Assembly: GCF_030506325.1 (NCBI RefSeq)
Contig: NZ_CP120683.1
Coordinates: forward strand, 248,001-312,000
Reading direction: 5' to 3'
Length of the DNA: 64,000 nt
Origin: Tunicatimonas pelagia
GTDB lineage: Bacteria > Bacteroidota > Bacteroidia > Cytophagales > Cyclobacteriaceae
The notes beneath the pieces are model-generated. The model was not told the origin of the DNA, searched no databases, and worked only from the letters and a program-made list of their open reading frames with translations. A program made the translations under genes and the position numbers. This document shows positions 49,095-56,894 of this stretch, piece by piece (within the stretch, counting starts at the first letter, position 1; each line of letters begins with the position of its first letter).

Positions 49095-51443
49095 TTAATA
49101 ACTTGGTTTAATCTTGATAATAACTGATTTGGAAATTGGTTGATGACTACCGTGAGCCGAACGAGTATGCGGCACCAGTCCGTTTGCTTCCGGAAAGTAC
49201 GTAGCTACGCATTGGGTAGGAATTGGGAACGAAACTACTCGGAAGTTGCGGACTATCCGTTCTTGTCCATCGTATTTGCTTATCAAGTCTACTACTGCTC
49301 CTTGCGATAGGTTGAGCTTCTTTATGTCAGCGGGATTCATAAGTACTACCCGACGCTCATAGTGAATGCCCCGGTAGCGGTCGTGCAGTCCGTAAATGGT
49401 CGTATTATACTGATCGTGACTGCGGATGGTCATCATCAGAAATTCATTCTCCTCTAGTGAATGGTCAGCAGGTTGATTGATGGTAAAATGGGCTTTTCCA
49501 CTTTCCGTAGTGAAATTTCCTTCACGGGCTCCGTTGGGTAGATAAAATCCACCTGGTCTTCGCACTCGTTGATTGTAGCTCTCAAAACCGTCTATTGTTT
49601 TTTCAATCGCGTCCCGAATGGTGTCGTAGTTAGCGACCATCGCATTCCAGTCGACAGTTGTATCTGAACCCAGGGTAGCTTTGGCAATCTCAGCTACGAT
49701 CTTGGGTTCACTCAAAAGATAGTTAGAAGCCGGGCGTTTACCGCCTTGCGTTTTGTGTACTACTCCAGTAGAGTTTTCTACCGTCAGAAACTGGGTACCA
49801 CTTTCTTGGACGTCTAACTCAGTGCGACCCAAGCAAGGTAAGATGAGCGCAGTTTTTCCGTGAGCTAGGTGACTACGATTGAGCTTGGTAGATACCTGCA
49901 CTGTCATTTCGCACTGCTGTAATCCCTCAGCGGTGTAATCAGTATCTGGGGTAGCCGAAACAAAGTTACCGCCCATTCCCATGAAAAACTTGGCCTTCCC
50001 CTCGGCCATTGCTTTGATAGCTGCTATAGTATTATACCCTTCTTCTTTCGGGGGAGTGAATTGAAAGTGTTCTTCTAGTTTTTGGCCAAACTCTGGTTTG
50101 AGTTTCTCCCAAATGCCTACAGTACGATCGCCCTGCACATTGCTATGTCCCCGTACCGGACAGGTTCCTGCCCCCAGCTTACCAACACTTCCTTTCATCA
50201 GCAGTAGGTTCACCACTTCCCGTACATTGTCCACTCCATTCTTATGCTGAGTGAGTCCCATCGCCCAGCATACGATTATCTTATTTTCTTTTGCCAGTAG
50301 ATTCACAACTTCTTCAATCGTTGCCCGCTCAACTCCCGTTTGCTGAATAAGTTCGTCTACATTGTACTGTTCTAAATCCTTCTTTAGTTGTTCAAAACCC
50401 TCAGTTTTGGATTGGATAAACTCTTGATCTAACACTGTACCTGGTTTCTCTACTTCTTTAGCTAGCAGCATTTTCATTATTGCTTTCAGTAAAGCTACGT
50501 CAGCATTGATGCGAACGGGAAGGAAAATATCAGTTAGCGATGTGCCGGATCCCAGCATCTCCAGTGGCTTTTGCGGGTTCTTGAACGAAAGAAGCCCCGC
50601 CTCGGGTAGTGGGTTTACTGAGATAATCTTAGCCCCGTTCTTCTTTGCTTGTTGCAGGGCAAGCAGCATTCGGGGATGATTGGTGCCAGGGTTCTGACCT
50701 ATAATCATGATTACCTTTGCCTGGTAGAAATCATCCAGCGTAACCGATCCTTTTCCTATCCCTACTGTCTCGGATAATCCTACTCCGCTGGACTCATGGC
50801 ACATATTGGAGCAGTCGGGTAAGTTATTAGTACCGTACTGCCGAACAAATAGTTGGTAGAGGAACGCCGCTTCGTTGCTAGTTCGCCCTGATGTATAAAA
50901 AATCGCCTCATTCGGATCAGCTAATATTCGTAGCTGCTGACCAATGAGTTGAAATGCTTCATCCCAGCTAATTGGCTGGTAATGAGCATCGTTCGGGTGG
51001 ATTACCATTGGTTCGGTAATTCGTCCGCTCTTTCCTAATTCGTAATCGGTCAATTGCAGTAACTCTGCTACTGAGTGCTCTCGAAAGAATGCTGCATTGG
51101 CTCGAGTAGTTGTAGCTTCTTCGGCTACCGCTTTAGCTCCGTTCTCACAGAACTCTACTACCGACCGATGCTCGTCCGGGTCTGGCCAGGCACAACCGGG
51201 GCAGTCAAATCCATTAAACTGATTGATCTTCGTCATCAGTTTAGTTCCTTCTATCACTCCTACCTCGCCGTATACATGCTTGGCTGAACTTGCCACAGCG
51301 GGAATGCCCGCTGCTACTTTTTTACGCTGGCTCAGTTCAATTTTAGTAGCAAGTGCTTCAGGCTGGCGCGCCCCGGGCTGGCGCGCCCCACAGTGGCGAC
51401 TGACGGGCTGATGAATAGTATCCTTCTTGGAATTGTTAGACAT
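49095..51443 (-). CDS. FdhF/YdeP family molybdopterin oxidoreductase
   Basis: 782 residues. The family block FDCPGCAWPDPDEHRSVVEFCENGAKA is near residue 73. Molybdopterin regions are FYTSGRTSNEAAFLYQLF, MCHESSGVGL, GQNPGTNHPRMLLALQQAKKNGAKIISVNPL, KGSVGKLGAGTCPVRGHSNVQGDRTVGI and the C-terminal aspartate-decarboxylase-like barrel. It has no seleno-Cys. Its N terminus (SRHCGARQPGARQPEAL) contains a perfect five-residue tandem repeat from a GC-rich 15-bp duplication. FdhD lies 6 bases upstream, as usual for this family. The physiological substrate is unknown. Confidence 0.92.
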   Translation of the reverse strand: MSNNSKKDTIHQPVSRHCGARQPGARQPEALATKIELSQRKKVAAGIPAVASSAKHVYGEVGVIEGTKLMTKINQFNGFDCPGCAWPDPDEHRSVVEFCENGAKAVAEEATTTRANAAFFREHSVAELLQLTDYELGKSGRITEPMVIHPNDAHYQPISWDEAFQLIGQQLRILADPNEAIFYTSGRTSNEAAFLYQLFVRQYGTNNLPDCSNMCHESSGVGLSETVGIGKGSVTLDDFYQAKVIMIIGQNPGTNHPRMLLALQQAKKNGAKIISVNPLPEAGLLSFKNPQKPLEMLGSGTSLTDIFLPVRINADVALLKAIMKMLLAKEVEKPGTVLDQEFIQSKTEGFEQLKKDLEQYNVDELIQQTGVERATIEEVVNLLAKENKIIVCWAMGLTQHKNGVDNVREVVNLLLMKGSVGKLGAGTCPVRGHSNVQGDRTVGIWEKLKPEFGQKLEEHFQFTPPKEEGYNTIAAIKAMAEGKAKFFMGMGGNFVSATPDTDYTAEGLQQCEMTVQVSTKLNRSHLAHGKTALILPCLGRTELDVQESGTQFLTVENSTGVVHKTQGGKRPASNYLLSEPKIVAEIAKATLGSDTTVDWNAMVANYDTIRDAIEKTIDGFESYNQRVRRPGGFYLPNGAREGNFTTESGKAHFTINQPADHSLEENEFLMMTIRSHDQYNTTIYGLHDRYRGIHYERRVVLMNPADIKKLNLSQGAVVDLISKYDGQERIVRNFRVVSFPIPTQCVATYFPEANGLVPHTRSAHGSHQPISKSVIIKIKPSY
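51360..51389. repeat. 15-bp GC-rich tandem duplication within the FdhF/YdeP gene
   Basis: Two copies of GGCTGGCGCGCCCC-type sequence side by side (51360-51374 and 51375-51389), in frame and coding for GARQP twice. The base composition differs clearly from the rest of the gene. Confidence 0.8.
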
Positions 51444-51449
51444 ATGAGA

Positions 51450-52313
51450 TTAGGTTAACGTTGTTGGTTGAGTAAGCTGCACTCGCTGGTGCCCGTGATA
51501 AATATTAAATCGCTGATCGCGGACAAACCCAATGAGTCCTAAGTCATATTGTTGAGCTAACTGAATAGCCAGCCCCGAAGGAGCACCTACCGCGGCTAGT
51601 AGCGGTACTCCTGCCATCAAAGTCTTTTGCACCAATTCAAAACTAACTCGTCCGCTCAATAGAATAAGAGTTGATGCGAGTGATATTTCTGGCTGACTCA
51701 ACGCAGCCCCAATAAGTTTGTCTAGTGCGTTGTGTCTTCCTACATCCTCCCGCCACAGCAGCAACTCGCCTGTTTGAGAGAATAGACCCGCGGCGTGCAG
51801 CCCCCCGGTATACTCAAAAATTAACTGCGCCTCCCGCAGCTTAGCTGGGGCCTGATGAATTACCTCCTGACTAACCGAGAGATCAGAGACAGATAAAATA
51901 GGACAAACAGATTGCACCGCATCAATGGATGTCTTTCCACAGACACCACAACTGGAGGTGGTGTAAAAGTGCCGTTGCAGTTTTTGCCAATCAATCGATA
52001 TATCGGGAGAGAGGGATACCCGTGCTACATTTTCAGCTTTACTGGTTTTCTGGGCACTCTGACAGTACCGAATATCAGCAATATCATCTTTACTCTGGAT
52101 AACACCTTCGGTAAACAGAAACCCAAGTGCCAACTCAAAATCGTGACCCGGTGTCCGCATAGTGATGGATAAATCGCGTAACTGTCGCTGGGTGCTGGCA
52201 CCATATTCTAGTCGGATAGCCAGTGGCTCCTCGACCGCTATTAAATCGGTTTCTTCCTTTATGCCCTCGCCTACTCTTACAATGTTGGCTGATTGTACTC
52301 CGCTGGTAATCAT
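51450..52313 (-). CDS. fdhD: formate dehydrogenase accessory sulfurtransferase FdhD
   Basis: 287 residues. The family block is complete: EEPLAIRLEYG, FTEGVI, the Cys pair in TSSCGVCGKTSID, TGGLHAAGLFS, REDVGRHNALDKLIGAAL and SGRVSFELVQKTLMAG. FdhD passes sulfur to the molybdenum cofactor of formate-dehydrogenase-like enzymes. It sits just upstream of the FdhF/YdeP gene on the same strand, so they form an operon. Confidence 0.95.
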   Translation of the reverse strand: MITSGVQSANIVRVGEGIKEETDLIAVEEPLAIRLEYGASTQRQLRDLSITMRTPGHDFELALGFLFTEGVIQSKDDIADIRYCQSAQKTSKAENVARVSLSPDISIDWQKLQRHFYTTSSCGVCGKTSIDAVQSVCPILSVSDLSVSQEVIHQAPAKLREAQLIFEYTGGLHAAGLFSQTGELLLWREDVGRHNALDKLIGAALSQPEISLASTLILLSGRVSFELVQKTLMAGVPLLAAVGAPSGLAIQLAQQYDLGLIGFVRDQRFNIYHGHQRVQLTQPTTLT

Positions 52314-52452
52314 AACTTTGGGGTAAGCATTCGTGAGTTGTTGTTATCCATCCAAGGTACTGCTTTTCTAAGAATACTGAAAAGCTATCTAGTCAATTGG
52401 GTTTCGGAATGATTTTGGGCGAGAGAGAAAAAACGATATGGCTGTAAACGAA

Positions 52453-52481
52453 AAAAGCTAACCTAGATGTGGTTAGCTTTT
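52453..52481 (-). terminator. terminator after tRNA-Leu
   Basis: A perfect 11-bp stem (AAAAGCTAACC at 52453-52463, GGTTAGCTTTT at 52471-52481) with a 7-base loop. On the minus strand the stem closes in TTTTTT. It lies 6 bases past the 3' end of tRNA-Leu. Confidence 0.85.
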
Positions 52482-52486
52482 GAATG

Positions 52487-52570
52487 TACCAGGAGCGGGA
52501 CTTGAACCCGCACGACCTAATGGTCACAAGATTTTAAGTCTTGCGTGTCTACCAATTCCACCATCCCGGC
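52487..52570 (-). tRNA. tRNA-Leu (anticodon TAA)
   Basis: An 84-base cloverleaf with acceptor arms GCCGGGA and TCCTGGT (two G-U pairs), a type II long variable arm, T-arm GGGTTCAAGTCCC and anticodon loop CTTAAAA. CCA is not encoded. Its 5' 27-base end, with flank, is repeated 0.3 kb upstream. Confidence 0.95.
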
Positions 52571-52576
52571 ATAGCT

Positions 52577-52816
52577 TCATTTTATTAGTTTTTTTAAGTA
52601 TTCTTTGCCAGAGCCTGATTTTAGCTGCTTTTCTCTCTTTCTAGCTCCGGCTCTTGTTGGATAACTCTCAGAAAGAATAACCGCAAATGGAGCATAAGGC
52701 TTGGTAGTTCTGTTATGGCCTTTGTTATGTTCGCCTAGTCTCCTGTCTAGATTATTTGTTAGTCCAACGTAAATATAATTACGCTTTAGGCTACTTATAG
52801 CATATACGTAGAACAT
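52577..52816 (-). CDS. GIY-YIG endonuclease-like protein
   Basis: 79 residues, the minimal GIY-YIG domain: YVYAISSLKRNYIYVGLTNNLDRRLGEHN followed by SESYPTRAGARKREKQLKSGSGKEYLKKLI. Stand-alone copies are common in Bacteroidota; their role is unclear, and some behave as selfish elements. It is wedged between tRNA-Leu and a partial copy of the same tRNA, which suggests that it moved in with a target duplication. Confidence 0.88.
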   Translation of the reverse strand: MFYVYAISSLKRNYIYVGLTNNLDRRLGEHNKGHNRTTKPYAPFAVILSESYPTRAGARKREKQLKSGSGKEYLKKLIK

Positions 52817-52826
52817 AGTTCCATCA

Positions 52827-52894
52827 TGTCTACCAACCTGCCTGCCGGGTGCGCAAGCCTACACAACGGCAGGCAGGTTCCACCATCCCGGCAT
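52827..52894 (-). repeat. partial tRNA-Leu duplicate split by a 41-bp palindrome
   Basis: TGTCTACCAA (52827-52836) and TTCCACCATCCCGGCAT (52878-52894) are exact copies of contiguous tRNA-Leu sequence at 52546-52572. Between them is a 41-bp insertion with perfect 11-bp arms, CCTGCCTGCCG (52837-52847) and CGGCAGGCAGG (52867-52877). With the intact tRNA it brackets the GIY-YIG gene. Confidence 0.85.
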
Positions 52895-52944
52895 ATTCGT
52901 TAAGGCGCGGACAGCTAGTCAACGTCTTTGCCTCAGAGAACAAC

Positions 52945-52968
52945 AAAAGCGACTGATGAGCCGCTTTA
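52945..52968 (-). terminator. terminator after tRNA-Gly
   Basis: AAAGCG (52946-52951) and CGCTTT (52962-52967) form a stem just past tRNA-Gly; on the minus strand it ends in a short T run. Confidence 0.6.
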
Positions 52969-52974
52969 TTGTTG

Positions 52975-53047
52975 AGCGAAAGACGGGGTTCGAACCCGCG
53001 ACCTCGACCTTGGCAAGGTCGCGCTCTACCAGCTGAGCTACTTTCGC
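52975..53047 (-). tRNA. tRNA-Gly (anticodon GCC)
   Basis: A 73-base cloverleaf: acceptor GCGAAAG with CTTTCGC, D-arm GCTCAGCTGGTAGAGC, anticodon loop TTGCCAA, T-arm GGGTTCGAACCCC. CCA is not encoded. Confidence 0.96.
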
Positions 53048-53154
53048 GTTTTTAAAATTGGATTACAAAGTTAATCAACCGTTTTGAATAGTCAACCTTC
53101 AAAGAAGAAATTTTTATCGCAACTATTTCCTCCCTCTCTGCTTATTTTTTTCAG

Positions 53155-53162
53155 TACCTTTG
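53155..53162 (+). promoter_or_regulatory. possible -7 box (TACCTTTG)
   Basis: A match to TAnnTTTG, 78 bases before the dCTP deaminase start; no clear -33 box. Confidence 0.4.
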
Positions 53163-53197
53163 ATGCATAATGATTCGTGATGTTGACTGAGGTATTT

Positions 53198-53232
53198 TTC
53201 ATTCATCATTAGTCATTACTCATCAATCATTA
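53198..53232. repeat. TCATT-type oligomer repeat
   Basis: A run of TCATTCATCATTAGTCATTACTCATCAATCATT-like tetramer-to-heptamer units directly before the dCTP deaminase gene. Same family as 13468-13517 and 59090-59159. Confidence 0.6.
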
Positions 53233-53239
53233 AACATCT

Positions 53240-53782
53240 ATGATCTTATCCGGTAAATCTATTGAGGCCCAACTGGGAGAAAACATCAAGATTGATCCAT
53301 TCCGTCCGGAACAGTTAAATCCTAATAGCTACAATTTACGATTGAACCACGAATTGTTAGTCTACGACCAAGATGAGTTGGATATGAAGAGCGAGAATAC
53401 TGCCCAGAAGGTGATTATCCCCGAAGAGGGCTTATTGATGGAACGGCATAAACTGTATCTGGGGCGCACGTTGGAGTTTACTGAAACCAAAGGCTATGTA
53501 CCAATGCTGGAAGGCCGCTCATCCATCGGTCGCCTGGGGTTATTCGTACATATTACTGCCGGGTTTGGTGATGTGGGTTTCGCCGGGTTCTGGACACTGG
53601 AAATGTTCTGTGTACAACCTATCCGTATCTACGCCGGAGTAGAAATCTGCCAGATTTTTTACCACTCCATTGAAGGTGATTACCAGACTTACCAAAGTGG
53701 GCAAGGACATAGTGGTGGGAAGTATCAGAACAACCGGGGCATTCAACCAAGCTTGTTGTTTAAGGACTTTGAAAAGTCATAA
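53240..53782 (+). CDS. dcd: dCTP deaminase
   Basis: 180 residues. Family motifs are LNPNSYNLRL, EGRSSIGRLGLFVHITAGFGDVGFAGFWTLEM (the Glu and Arg-Ser-Ser active-site region), VEICQIFYH and SGGKYQNNRGIQPS. It converts dCTP to dUTP in pyrimidine deoxynucleotide synthesis; a bifunctional dCTP deaminase/dUTPase cannot be excluded. It is followed closely by a hydrolase and an exonuclease gene on the same strand. Confidence 0.94.
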   Translation: MILSGKSIEAQLGENIKIDPFRPEQLNPNSYNLRLNHELLVYDQDELDMKSENTAQKVIIPEEGLLMERHKLYLGRTLEFTETKGYVPMLEGRSSIGRLGLFVHITAGFGDVGFAGFWTLEMFCVQPIRIYAGVEICQIFYHSIEGDYQTYQSGQGHSGGKYQNNRGIQPSLLFKDFEKS

Positions 53783-53792
53783 ACTTCCTGGT

Positions 53793-54347
53793 ATGTTTTT
53801 CACAGTACCCGGCCTACGTAACTCAGATGAAGCGCACTGGCAAACCCAGTGGGAGAAGCAGTTGCCAAATCAATTTCAACGTATTCAGCAGGAAGACTGG
53901 GCGCATCCTGATCGTGAAACTTGGGTAAACCAGATAGAAAAAACACTACAAGCCTATCCTTCCGAAGAGATTGTGCTAATTGGGCATAGTGTTGGTTGTG
54001 CTACTATTGTTCACTGGTGGAACACTTTTCAGAAGCCAGTTCGGGCAGCAATGCTGGTTGCGCCTAGCGATGTTGAGCGAGAGGATTACCCCGCCTACAT
54101 CACTGGATTTTCACCTATGCCGTTGGTCACACTGCCTTTTCCTACGTTGGTAGTCGCCAGCACTGACGACCACGTAGTTTCGCTAGCGCGAGCCAGCTAC
54201 TTTGCTCGATGCTGGGGTGCTAAATTGCACGTAGTAGAAAACGGTGGGCATTTGGAAGGAAAGTCAGGGTTTGGCCCCTGGCCGAAAGGGTGGGACTTAC
54301 TTCATAACTTTGTATCACGTATTGAAACCATTGATTATGGCAACTGA
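53793..54347 (+). CDS. RBBP9/YdeN-type alpha/beta hydrolase
   Basis: 184 residues from ATG 53793, 10 bases after dcd; the frame extends into dcd, but the fold starts at MFFTVPGLRNSDEAHWQTQWE. The nucleophile Ser is in VLIGHSVGCATIVHW, the acid in VVASTDDHVVS and the His in VENGGHLEGKSGFG. RBBP9-like serine hydrolases are small cytoplasmic enzymes of unclear substrate. Its stop overlaps the next gene by 11 bases. Confidence 0.9.
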   Translation: MFFTVPGLRNSDEAHWQTQWEKQLPNQFQRIQQEDWAHPDRETWVNQIEKTLQAYPSEEIVLIGHSVGCATIVHWWNTFQKPVRAAMLVAPSDVEREDYPAYITGFSPMPLVTLPFPTLVVASTDDHVVSLARASYFARCWGAKLHVVENGGHLEGKSGFGPWPKGWDLLHNFVSRIETIDYGN

Positions 54348-55062
54348 CGTATTATCTAGCAACATTCTGTTCGTTGACATTGAAACTGTTACGGCTGAAG
54401 AAAATTACGATGATCTTTCGCCCGTTATCCAGCAAGCTTGGAGCCGAAAAGCTGAGTTTTTTCGGGAGGCTGACACCAAAACCTCCGCTGAACTTTTTGT
54501 GGAACGAGCCGCTCTCTATGCTGAGTTCGGTAAAATTGTCAGTATTGCTATTGGCTACTTTCATGCACTGGATGATGAGCGGAACGAGCTACGAATTAAA
54601 TGCATCACCCACCCCGACGAAATCGCCGTATTGCATGAATTTGTAGAAACGGTTCAACGATTCGATCAAAATCAACTTCGCCTCTGTGCCCACAATGGCC
54701 GCGATTTTGACTATCCTTACCTCTGCCGACGGTTACTAATTCACAGTATAGAGCTGCCCAAATCCCTACAACTGATGAATAAAAAAGCCTGGGAAGTACC
54801 CCATCTGGATACTATGGAAATGTGGAAGTTTGGTGAATATAAAAAGTTTGTGCCACTGGATTTGTTGGCTGCGCTTTTTTCGGTAGAAGTTGATGCCGAC
54901 AAACTGCTAGACGCTCAACAAATTCAACAGGCTCATTATCAAGATCAGGATTTAGAAAAAATCACCCATTCCGGCTACCAGAATATCCGCTTATTGGCTC
55001 AGGTCTATTTAGCTATGCTTTCTCAACCATTGTTGCCGGATGAGCAGATTATTTATGTATAG
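54337..55062 (+). CDS. predicted 3'-5' exonuclease (PolB-like, RNase H fold)
   Basis: 241 residues from ATG 54337. ILFVDIETVTAEENYD is Exo I (DxE), RLCAHNGRDFDYPYLCRRLL is Exo II (NxxxFD), and the Exo III Asp is in HYQDQDLEKI. The domain resembles the exonuclease part of family B DNA polymerases without a polymerase part. It likely trims nucleic acids. It overlaps the RBBP9-like gene by 11 bases, so it belongs to the dcd operon. Confidence 0.86.
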   Translation: MATDVLSSNILFVDIETVTAEENYDDLSPVIQQAWSRKAEFFREADTKTSAELFVERAALYAEFGKIVSIAIGYFHALDDERNELRIKCITHPDEIAVLHEFVETVQRFDQNQLRLCAHNGRDFDYPYLCRRLLIHSIELPKSLQLMNKKAWEVPHLDTMEMWKFGEYKKFVPLDLLAALFSVEVDADKLLDAQQIQQAHYQDQDLEKITHSGYQNIRLLAQVYLAMLSQPLLPDEQIIYV

Positions 55063-55119
55063 CATTCACATATTGTTCGCAATAGAATTATGAATCATAT
55101 TGGCTTAAACTAAAAATGG

Positions 55120-55998
55120 ATGAGTAGAAAAAATACAGGGGACAAATTGCCTTCATATGATCAACTAATGATTCCATTGGTAGAAGGGTTAAAAAAGCTT
55201 GGTGGTTCTGGAACAATCGAGGAATTAAATGAGAAAGTTTATGCAATAATAGATTTACCTGATGAATTTCTTGAGATTCCACATTCGGAGAATGATACAC
55301 GATCAGAGATTGAATATCGCCTCGCTTGGACTAGAACATATTTAAAAAAAGCAGAAATTATCGATAATTCTTCAAGAGGAGTTTGGGCATTAGCTAACAA
55401 TGATATTGAAGCGAGTACTATTAATCCTAATGAAGTTACTCGATTAGTACGAGAAAGAATTCGCCAGTCAAAATTAAGTCAAATTGAAAGTCATAAAGCT
55501 CGAGATGAAGAGGTAGATGATGAAATAAGTGAACAACTAGATTGGAAAGAAGACTTAATTTCAGTTCTATTGAAGATTGAGCCTTCTGCTTTTGAACGTC
55601 TATGTCAAAGATTATTGAGAGAAAGCGGATTTATTCAAGTTGAAGTAACAGGAAAGTCAGGCGATGGTGGTATTGATGGGCGGGGAATAGTGAGAATTAA
55701 TGGTTTCTTGAGCTTCCATGTCTTTTTTCAAAGTAAAAGATACAAAGGCTCTGTTGGGTCAGGAGATATTCGAGATTTTCGTGGCGCAATGCAAGGTAGA
55801 GCTGATAAAGGACTGTTTATTACAACAGGTAATTTTACGAGGGAGGCAATTAGAGAAGCTACACGAGATGGGGCCCCACCAATTGACTTGATAGATGGCG
55901 AACAACTATGCGAAAAGCTGAAGGAACTTAATCTTGGTGTGAAAACAGAATTGATTGAAGATGTAAAAATCAACTCAGAATGGTTTGAAAAAATTTAA
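55120..55998 (+). CDS. Mrr-type restriction endonuclease
   Basis: 292 residues. An N-terminal Mrr_N winged helix (LPSYDQLMIPLVEGLKKLGG, YRLAWTRTYLKKAEIID, GVWAL) is followed by a PD-(D/E)XK Mrr domain: FERLCQRLLRESGFIQVEVTG, GDGGIDGRGIV, FFQSKRYKG (QxK) and GLFITTGNFTREA. Mrr cuts methylated DNA. The gene is more AT-rich than its neighbours. It has no methylase partner. Confidence 0.92.
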   Translation: MSRKNTGDKLPSYDQLMIPLVEGLKKLGGSGTIEELNEKVYAIIDLPDEFLEIPHSENDTRSEIEYRLAWTRTYLKKAEIIDNSSRGVWALANNDIEASTINPNEVTRLVRERIRQSKLSQIESHKARDEEVDDEISEQLDWKEDLISVLLKIEPSAFERLCQRLLRESGFIQVEVTGKSGDGGIDGRGIVRINGFLSFHVFFQSKRYKGSVGSGDIRDFRGAMQGRADKGLFITTGNFTREAIREATRDGAPPIDLIDGEQLCEKLKELNLGVKTELIEDVKINSEWFEKI

Positions 55999-56088
55999 AA
56001 ATAATGAAGACCCGCACAAAAAAGTAACTTTATTCTCTGATTATCAGAGTCGTTTGGATGTTTTCTACCAATTTAGTGTTCCATCATT

Positions 56089-56331
56089 ATGAGAACGTTA
56101 ACAATCACTGTGCCCGATACTATTGAATTAGAAGATCGAGAAATGGTTATGTATCTGGCCTCTCGGCTCTATGAGAAAAGTAAATTATCTCTCGGGCAGG
56201 CAGCGGAAATGGCAGGGCTTTCTAAGCGGGCTTTCATGGAAATGTTAGGTCATTACGGGGTTTCAGTATTTAATTACGATGAAAGCGAATTAGAAGAAGA
56301 GCTAAAGAATGTCAAGAATTATCGTAAGTGA
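56089..56331 (+). CDS. UPF0175 family antitoxin
   Basis: 80 residues: EMVMYLASRLYEKSKLSLGQAAEMAGLSKRAFMEMLGHYGVSVFNYDESEL is the UPF0175 helix-turn-helix pattern. UPF0175 proteins pair with DUF3368/PIN toxins. It overlaps the toxin gene by 23 bases. Confidence 0.9.
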   Translation: MRTLTITVPDTIELEDREMVMYLASRLYEKSKLSLGQAAEMAGLSKRAFMEMLGHYGVSVFNYDESELEEELKNVKNYRK

Positions 56332-56764
56332 TACTAGCTGCTTAGTACTTCTGGATAAACTAAACTCACTTTACATTTTAGAAAAACTCTTCTCTGAGAT
56401 AACAATCACTCCTGAAATTGAGAAAGAGTTTGGGCAGTCTTTGCCAGCCTGGATTACAGTAGTCGAGGTTCAAAATAAGGAGTACCAAACTGTTCTTCAA
56501 ACTAATATTGATGCAGGAGAAGCAAGTGCCATTGCTCTAGCTCTAGAGCAGAAAAATTGCTTATTAATTTTAGATGATAACAAAGCAAGGAAGACTGCTA
56601 CCCGATTAGGAATTGACTATGTGGGAACATTAGGGCTGTTGGTAGAAGCGAAAGAAGCAGGACTTATTCAACTCGTTAAACCTGTTTTGGAGCAAATTAA
56701 AGCTACTAATTTCAGAATAACCGAAAATCTTGAGAGAAAAATTTTAGACTTGGCTGGAGAATAA
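56309..56764 (+). CDS. DUF3368 PIN-like toxin
   Basis: 151 residues. PIN-domain acidic residues are in IIVSDTSCLVLLDKL, DAGEASAIALALEQK and LLILDDNKARKTATRLG, followed by VGTLGLLVEAKEAGLI. DUF3368 proteins are predicted RNases and toxins of type II modules. It overlaps the UPF0175 gene and probably forms a complex with its product. With the Mrr gene it makes a small defence-type islet. Confidence 0.9.
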   Translation: MSRIIVSDTSCLVLLDKLNSLYILEKLFSEITITPEIEKEFGQSLPAWITVVEVQNKEYQTVLQTNIDAGEASAIALALEQKNCLLILDDNKARKTATRLGIDYVGTLGLLVEAKEAGLIQLVKPVLEQIKATNFRITENLERKILDLAGE

Positions 56765-56894
56765 ACGGATGTATACTGGAGAGTGGTCAAACAACACAGA
56801 AGCCAATTGATTTAGAATTAGAATAGGAAAACAGCTTGCTTTTACCCTCCCCAACTATTAATCATTTTTTACAACTAACCTAAATAAACCATTA

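Noticed and set aside
52577-53047. Integrative element with tyrosine recombinase at the tRNA cluster
   Set aside because: No recombinase or other cargo; only a 79-residue GIY-YIG gene lies between tRNA-Leu and its partial copy.
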